DNA from: Xanthobacter oligotrophicus
GTDB taxonomy: Bacteria; Pseudomonadota; Alphaproteobacteria; Rhizobiales; Xanthobacteraceae
Length of the DNA stretch: 64,000 nucleotides
Direction of reading: 5' to 3'
NCBI RefSeq assembly: GCF_008364685.1
Contig: NZ_VTTL01000004.1
Span: 186,001 to 250,000, forward strand
Shown: piece after piece, positions 60,701 to 64,000 of the stretch
Layout: the number at the start of each line of letters is the position of its first letter
Numbering within the stretch: the first letter of the stretch is position 1
The notes under the pieces: generated by a model
The model's database searches: none
Told to the model about the DNA's origin: nothing
The model's input: only the letters and a program-made list of their open reading frames with translations
Translations under genes and position numbers: made by a program

Positions 60701-63346
60701 CCGCAGGTGGCGCGCGAGGCGGGGCGCGACGGGCCGGCGGGACGGGTGTTCGTCCTGCGTGCCGACATCATCCCGGCGGAGACGCCGGCGTTGCTCTCCG
60801 CGGCGGCGCGCATCGTGCTGGTGGCCCAGCGCGGCAGCCTTGCCGAGCAGTTGGACCGGATCGTCGAAATCGCGGCTCTCGCAAAGCCCCACCCGAAGCG
60901 TCCGGCGGCGGTTCAGGCCGTGGCCCCGACGGTGCCGGACCTCGAATATTTCAACGGGCTCGGCGGTTTCGCCGATGGCGGGCGGGACTATGTAACGATA
61001 CTTGGCCCCGGCCGCTCCACGCCGGCGCCGTGGATCAATGTCATCGCCAATCCCGCCTTCGGCTTCCAGGCGGCGACCGAGGGCAGCGGCTCGACCTGGT
61101 CCCTCAACAGCCGGGAAAACCAGGTCACGCCCTGGTCCAACGATCCGGTCGCCGACCGCACGGGGGAAGCCTTCTACCTGCGCGACGAGGAGACCGGCGC
61201 GGTGTGGACGCCCACCGCCTTGCCCATGCGCGACGACGCGGCGACCTATGTGGCCCGCCATGGCCGCGGCTTCAGCAGCTTCTCCCATACGGCGAACGGC
61301 ATCGCCGCCGAGCTGGTGCAATATGTGCCGGTGGACGGCGCCATCAAGATTTCCCGTCTCACTTTGCGCAACCTGACCAGTAGGCCCCGGCGCATCTCCC
61401 TCACCGCCTATGCGGAATGGGTGCTTGGCCCGTCGCGCTCCACCACGGCGCCCTTCGTGGCCACCGTTATCGATGACGAAACCGGCGCCCTGTTCGCACG
61501 CAATCCGTGGAATGCGGATTTCGGCGGTCGGGTCGCCTTCCTCGACATGGCGGGTCGCCAGAGCGAATGGACCGGCGACCGCCGGGAATTCATCGGCCGC
61601 AACGGCACCTTGGCCGATCCCGCGGCCTTGCGGGGCGTGCCGCTCTCCGGGCTGGTGGGCGCGGGGCTCGATCCGTGCGGGGCTTTGCGGACGCAGATCG
61701 AGCTGCGCCCGAACGCCAGCATCGAGCGCGTTGTCTTCCTGGGCGAGGCGAATGATGCGGCGGACGCCCGCGACCTGATTTCCCGCTTCCGTGTCGCCGA
61801 CCTAAACGTGGTCCTCGCCGAGGTGACGCGGAGCTGGGACGATATTCTCGGCGCCGTGGAGGTCCGCACCCCGGACCGCACTATGGACATCATGCTGAAC
61901 GGCTGGCTGCTCTACCAGACCCTCGCCTGCCGGGTCTGGGCGCGTGCCGCCTTCTATCAGGCGAGCGGCGCGTATGGCTTCCGCGACCAGCTTCAGGATG
62001 GCATGGCCCTCGTCGCCATCCGCCCCGACATGACCCGCGCCCATCTGCTGCGCGCCGCCGCCCGTCAGTTCGTCGAGGGCGACGTGCAGCATTGGTGGCT
62101 GCCCCATTCCGGCCGTGGCGTGCGCACCCGCATTTCCGATGATCGCGCGTGGCTCGCCTACGCGACGGCCCATTATGTGGCTGTAAGCGGGGACGCCAAC
62201 GTTCTTGATGAACGGGTGCCGTTCCTGGAGGGCCAGAGGCTGAATGCGGGCGAGCACGAGAGCTTCTTCCCGCCGGCCGTCTCGGATGAGGCCGCATCCG
62301 TGTTCGAGCACTGCGCCCGTGCCCTCGACCACAGCCTTGCACTGGGCGGCCACGGCCTGCCGCTGATGGGCACCGGCGACTGGAACGACGGCATGAACCG
62401 CGTGGGCGAGCAGGGCGCGGGTGAGAGCGTCTGGCTGGGCTGGTTCCTCCATGCAGCGCTGACGGCCTTCGCCCCCCTTGCGCAGGCGCGGGGCGAAACC
62501 GAGCGCGCGGCGAGATGGCGGCAGCACGCCGAAGGGCTCTCGGCCGCCCTCGATGGCGAGGCGTGGGACGGCGACTGGTATCGCCGCGCCTTCTTCGATG
62601 ACGGCACGCCGCTCGGCTCTGCCATGAATGCAGAATGCCGGATCGATTCCATCGCGCAGTCCTGGGCGGTGCTGTCGGGTGCCGGCGATCCGGCACGGGC
62701 GCGGAGGGCCATGGCGGCGATCGAGCGTGAACTGATCCGGCCCGGGGAAGGGTTGGCGCTACTGTTCACCCCGCCGTTCGACAAGTCGTCGCCGGATCCC
62801 GGCTACATCATGGGCTATCCGCCGGGTATTCGCGAGAATGGCGGGCAATATACCCACGCCGCCTTGTGGTCGGTGATGGCGTTCGCAGCCCTGGGCGAGG
62901 GCGACAAGGCGGCGGCCCTGTTCTGGATGCTCAATCCCATCAATCATGCCCGCACCCGCTCGGACGTGCTGCGCTACAAGGTCGAGCCCTATGTGCTCGC
63001 CGCCGACATCTATGCCGAGCCGCCCCATGCGGGACGTGGCGGCTGGACCTGGTACACCGGCTCCGCCGGCTGGATGCAGCGGGCCGGGCTGGAGAGCATT
63101 CTCGGGCTGCGCAAGGAGGGCAACCAGCTGCGCCTCGATCCCTGCATCCCCAAGGATTGGCCGGGCTTCGAGCTGACGATCCGCCATGGGGCGGGGCGCT
63201 ATCGCATCGTGGTCGAGAACCCGGACCGGGTGAGCCGCGGCATCGCATCCGCCACCCATGACGGGCTGGCGCTGCCGGTGAAGCCGCTGCTCATCACCCT
63301 CGACGGGGCGCGGCAGGATCATTCCATTCACGTCCGGCTGGGATGA
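54749..63346 (+). CDS. ndvB: cyclic beta-1,2-glucan synthase
   Basis: This 2865-residue inner-membrane enzyme makes periplasmic cyclic beta-1,2-glucans from UDP-glucose, used in osmotic adaptation and plant or host interaction. In order: an N-terminal region typical of NdvB (WLIDNYHLVEKQIREIRSDLPPGYYRQLP, residues ~100-135); two hydrophobic helices near 425-475; the glycosyltransferase with DADTRLP near 642 and RRHRWARGDWQ near 788; helices near 840-990; a central region; then two carbohydrate-binding/GH94 modules. The last has GTGDWNDGMNRVG near 2545, holding the catalytic aspartate that trims chain length. No ATG is in frame nearby, so GTG at 54749 is the likely start. The length matches rhizobial NdvB (about 2830). 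No frameshift is seen. Confidence 0.95.
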   Translation: MRRKRGRKVHLLSLLHAAIGRAPSSSAWNDGQPVREELFSAERLEEHARSLAAAQPVEPRLARGHTLSARLADNGAVLLDAYRAIAAALAEGGAITPSAEWLIDNYHLVEKQIREIRSDLPPGYYRQLPKLAAGPFAGYPRVFGVAWAFVAHTDSRFDPEMLARYLNAYQEVQPLTIGELWAVSITLRIVLIENLRRMAERIVDDRVARREADTLADRLLGLSGRPPEPVASVLAAHEQGPLADALAVQLVHRLRDQDPRITPALTWLDQRLAAQGMTADAVVRDVHRSQGAANLTVRNIITSLRLISDLDWKEMFERTSLVDRVLTAGSAFSAMDFSTRNLYRNAIEQLARSAPRTELQIAQAALAATVRVRAPRDADAIRRESDPGYHLIGGGRRAFEQEIGFRLPLHDVSTRLNRAFGIGGYVGAIAMAAAALLVLPLLAMGSAGFTGPALGVLALLGAIPALDAAVALVNRAMSFGFGATALPALELRDGVPSHLRTLVAVPTLLAHADSIEENIERLEIHHLASPEGDLHFALLSDWTDADAEHADGDTALVATAAAGIARLNARYGPGPGGTRFLLLHRRRVWNAGEGRWIGWERKRGKLHELNRLLRGAADTTFLAIDGVAPNVPENVRYVVTLDADTRLPRDTVRRLIGKMAHPLNQPRFDAASGRVVEGYGILQPRVTPSLPVGVEGSLFQRTFSSMSGIDAYGSAVSDVYQDLTGEGSYAGKGIYDVDVFEASLAERVPDSTLLSHDLFEGVFARAGLASDVEVVEEFPARYDVSALRRHRWARGDWQLLPWIVGFGPQPAHVAHGFGDIPAMGRWKMLDNLRRSLSAPLVVAGLIAGFTLPWTAALIWTSFLLLTLALPNLIPVFAAVVPSQRGIAMVSHLRALLGDLRLALLQSALTVVFLAHEAWLMGDAIVRTLWRLAVSRRHLLEWVPAAQAASARRLDLVAYCRRMAGAFVIAAAALVVAVVAGQGAWPLAFAFAAVWFASPVVARFVSRSPQPADLLQMSDADARTLRLTARRTWRFFETFVTAADNMLPPDNFQEDPASALARRTSPTNIGLYLLSVASARDFGWVGTHAAMERLEATLATMGRLAQFRGHFYNWYDTSDLRPLDPRYVSTVDSGNLAGHLVALANALREWRTGVQPPAQRLAGIADALDLTRTEAARLQDGRRTQTVTLPQLDHALAALIAEAQRPMSPEEELSHRLEQLATAADTMFDIASALATERGDTAGADMLFWAQASLEAVATHRRDLVSDDTADAALRVRVLALEDTARAMALAMEFGFLMDGDRNLLSIGYLVPEGTLDPSCYDLLASEARLASFFAIAKGDVPARHWFRLGRSVTPVAHGAALISWSGSMFEYLMPSLIMRAPGGSLLDQTNRLVVRRQMDYGASRRVPWGISESAYNARNLELTYQYSNFGIPDLGLKRGLGDSLVIAPYATALAAMAEPAAACANLARLAASGASGRYGFYEALDYTASRVPADESFVIVRAFMAHHQGMTIVAIADALMGGIMRARFHAEPMIQASELLLQERTPRDVAVVRPWSAQVRAADRVLDLEPAATRTFTSARQATPATHLLSNGRYATMLTAAGSGFSRWGDFAVTRWREDATCDDFGSYIFLRDVRSGEVWSAGLQPSGVEPDACLVTFHEDRAEFTRRDGTLETTLDVVVSAEDDAEVRRISIINTGNRVREVEITSYAELALAPQASDMAHPAFSKLFVETEYLADIGAILATRRRRAPSEPEIWAAHFSVLEGEELGATEIETDRARFLGRGHGVRAPIAVIDGGPLSHTVGTVLDPVFALRRRVRIEPGAVARIAFWTMAASSRAALLDGIDRHRDVTAYGRAATLAWTQAQVELYHLGITAGAAAVYQRLAGYAIYNAPTLRPASDTILRGGGPQSGLWGQSISGDLPIVLLRISDMDNLDVAHELLKAQDYWRMKQLAVDLVILNERRSSYVQDLQTALETLVRTSQSRPQVAREAGRDGPAGRVFVLRADIIPAETPALLSAAARIVLVAQRGSLAEQLDRIVEIAALAKPHPKRPAAVQAVAPTVPDLEYFNGLGGFADGGRDYVTILGPGRSTPAPWINVIANPAFGFQAATEGSGSTWSLNSRENQVTPWSNDPVADRTGEAFYLRDEETGAVWTPTALPMRDDAATYVARHGRGFSSFSHTANGIAAELVQYVPVDGAIKISRLTLRNLTSRPRRISLTAYAEWVLGPSRSTTAPFVATVIDDETGALFARNPWNADFGGRVAFLDMAGRQSEWTGDRREFIGRNGTLADPAALRGVPLSGLVGAGLDPCGALRTQIELRPNASIERVVFLGEANDAADARDLISRFRVADLNVVLAEVTRSWDDILGAVEVRTPDRTMDIMLNGWLLYQTLACRVWARAAFYQASGAYGFRDQLQDGMALVAIRPDMTRAHLLRAAARQFVEGDVQHWWLPHSGRGVRTRISDDRAWLAYATAHYVAVSGDANVLDERVPFLEGQRLNAGEHESFFPPAVSDEAASVFEHCARALDHSLALGGHGLPLMGTGDWNDGMNRVGEQGAGESVWLGWFLHAALTAFAPLAQARGETERAARWRQHAEGLSAALDGEAWDGDWYRRAFFDDGTPLGSAMNAECRIDSIAQSWAVLSGAGDPARARRAMAAIERELIRPGEGLALLFTPPFDKSSPDPGYIMGYPPGIRENGGQYTHAALWSVMAFAALGEGDKAAALFWMLNPINHARTRSDVLRYKVEPYVLAADIYAEPPHAGRGGWTWYTGSAGWMQRAGLESILGLRKEGNQLRLDPCIPKDWPGFELTIRHGAGRYRIVVENPDRVSRGIASATHDGLALPVKPLLITLDGARQDHSIHVRLG

Positions 63347-63386
63347 GCCGCGCAGTTTTTCGGCTGGCCGGGACGTATTGGCGGCG

Positions 63387-63451
63387 CGTGCGCATGTTGG
63401 TAGCCGAAATGTGCGCACGACAAAGGCCGGCCCTTCGGAAGAAGAGCCGGC
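63387..63451. other. two hairpins after ndvB
   Basis: CGTGCGCA (63387-63394) pairs with TGCGCACG (63412-63419). Then GCCGGC (63426-63431) pairs with GCCGGC (63446-63451) with an inner CTTC-GGAA-GAAG stem. No T-run follows. They probably protect or end the ndvB message. Confidence 0.5.
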
Positions 63452-63502
63452 GCACAAATCGGACCATTGATTAATTTCTACCGCTCAAGGGCGGTATGGT
63501 AT

Positions 63503-63751
63503 ATGGTGTTGTTTATGGACACATTTTCTCCCGCGCTCCATGAGCGCATTTCCAGTTCGGACCGTCGCCGGCAGCTCGAAAACTCGATCGCCCAGGCCAT
63601 GGACCGCTACAATTCCGACTTCGAGGCGATCCGCGCCAACACCGCGCGCCTGCGCGCGCTGCGCGAAGCCCGTGAAGCGGAAGCCGAAGCCCTCGTGGTG
63701 GTCGCGCCCGTCCGCAAGCGTCGCACCAAGGCTCAGGCCAAGGCGGTCTGA
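63503..63751 (+). CDS. small basic coiled protein of unknown function
   Basis: This roughly 82-residue protein has a helical middle (RRRQLENSIAQAMDRYNSDFEAIRANTARLRALREAREAEAEAL) likely to form a coiled coil, and a basic tail (VRKRRTKAQAKAV). I chose the ATG at 63503, where AAGGG lies 11 bases upstream; an internal ATG at 63515 is equally open. No recognised family. It is 156 bp after ndvB and may be independent. Confidence 0.65.
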   Translation: MVLFMDTFSPALHERISSSDRRRQLENSIAQAMDRYNSDFEAIRANTARLRALREAREAEAEALVVVAPVRKRRTKAQAKAV

Positions 63752-63973
63752 AGCTGAACGCCGGGGCCAGGTGAAACCCGGCCCCCGATCTTGTCGCGAT
63801 GATACGGCACGACTGCCCTTCGCCCCGGCGAAGCCGCGACGGTCGTTTGCCTGACATTACGCATCCGTCATAGGCCCGGCCCGCATGTCGACCATGCACC
63901 GGATGCGCAATCTCAATTCAATCCCGCCCAAAGCCGATATCGCCTCTCGCCCTGCACCTACTCTGCGGGAGCC

Positions 63974-64000
63974 TCAGGCGTCGGCGAAGTAGGGCAGCAG
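63974..64000 (-). CDS. possible 3' end of a gene, cut by window edge
   Basis: Reading inward from the window end on the minus strand gives LLPYFADA followed by TGA. The composition and stop position fit the end of a gene continuing beyond the window, but eight residues are too few to identify it. The 222-bp gap from 63752 shows no other feature. Confidence 0.3.
   Translation of the reverse strand: MLPYFADA

Noticed and set aside
58367-61321. Minus-strand open frame of nearly 1000 codons inside ndvB
   Set aside because: It lies wholly antisense to the conserved NdvB coding sequence and has no family features.

Overview
This 64 kb window is high-GC DNA with dense, tightly spaced genes. It looks like chromosome of an alphaproteobacterium. 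The sox gene order (soxDCBZY divergent from soxAX, with soxW-soxV and soxS-soxR-soxT alongside), the full-length cyclic beta-1,2-glucan synthase, the FCD-type GntR regulator and the TRAP/ABC importers fit the Hyphomicrobiales. The sox order resembles what I recall for Starkeya novella, so Xanthobacteraceae (Starkeya, Ancylobacter, Xanthobacter) is my best guess. That placement is inference from gene content only. I found no tRNA, rRNA, CRISPR array, transposase or integrase.

Layout. 0-11 kb: a complete thiosulfate-oxidation (Sox) locus. The minus-strand unit is soxY-soxZ-soxB-soxC-soxD, then a small monoheme cytochrome and a DsrE-like protein cut by the window edge. soxA-soxX run on plus, soxW-soxV on minus, and soxS-soxR-soxT on plus. 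Together they encode the carrier SoxYZ, cytochrome SoxAX, SoxB, sulfane dehydrogenase SoxCD, the thiol-reducing chain SoxV/W/S, the thiol-switch repressor SoxR and a YeeE-type permease. 11-16.3 kb: an SsuABC/TauABC-like ABC importer and a convergent TctDE-like two-component system. This block is flanked by two inverted copies of a structured repeat about 100 bp long.

16.4-27.3 kb: a catabolic cluster under a divergent LysR regulator. It holds an SDR, a split transketolase, an L-threonate-dehydrogenase-like reductase, a TRAP transporter (DctP plus fused DctQM), a full-length transketolase and a D-2-hydroxyacid dehydrogenase. The substrate is unknown. 27.5-31.8 kb: an accessory-looking three-gene operon encoding a flavin amine oxidase fused to a SAM methyltransferase, a C-terminally membrane-anchored protein and a small secreted protein. 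Upstream lies about 0.75 kb of AT-richer, palindrome-rich DNA. 31.8-37.3 kb: rpsU, a TPR-less SPINDLY-type glycosyltransferase, an N-formylglutamate amidohydrolase-family protein, a transglutaminase-fold protein, and a glutaminase-STAS-cyclic-nucleotide-binding fusion.

37.4-48 kb: a sugar/sugar-acid utilisation regulon. A CUT1-type ABC importer, Gfo/Idh oxidoreductase, GntR regulator, SDR and DapA-family enzyme run on minus. An IlvD/Edd-type dehydratase and an amidohydrolase/lactonase run on plus. Two palindromes with an ATTG(A/T)CAAT core lie over TTGACA elements in the divergent promoter region. These genes supply an importer, dehydrogenases, lactonase, dehydratase and keto-acid aldolase/dehydratase, as in a non-phosphorylative sugar oxidation route.

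48-64 kb: a FixL/FixJ-like pair, a secreted GlcG/HbpS-like protein, small uncharacterised genes, a second transglutaminase-like protein, a cold-shock protein, and the 8.6 kb cyclic glucan synthase gene (ndvB) followed by a small basic protein.
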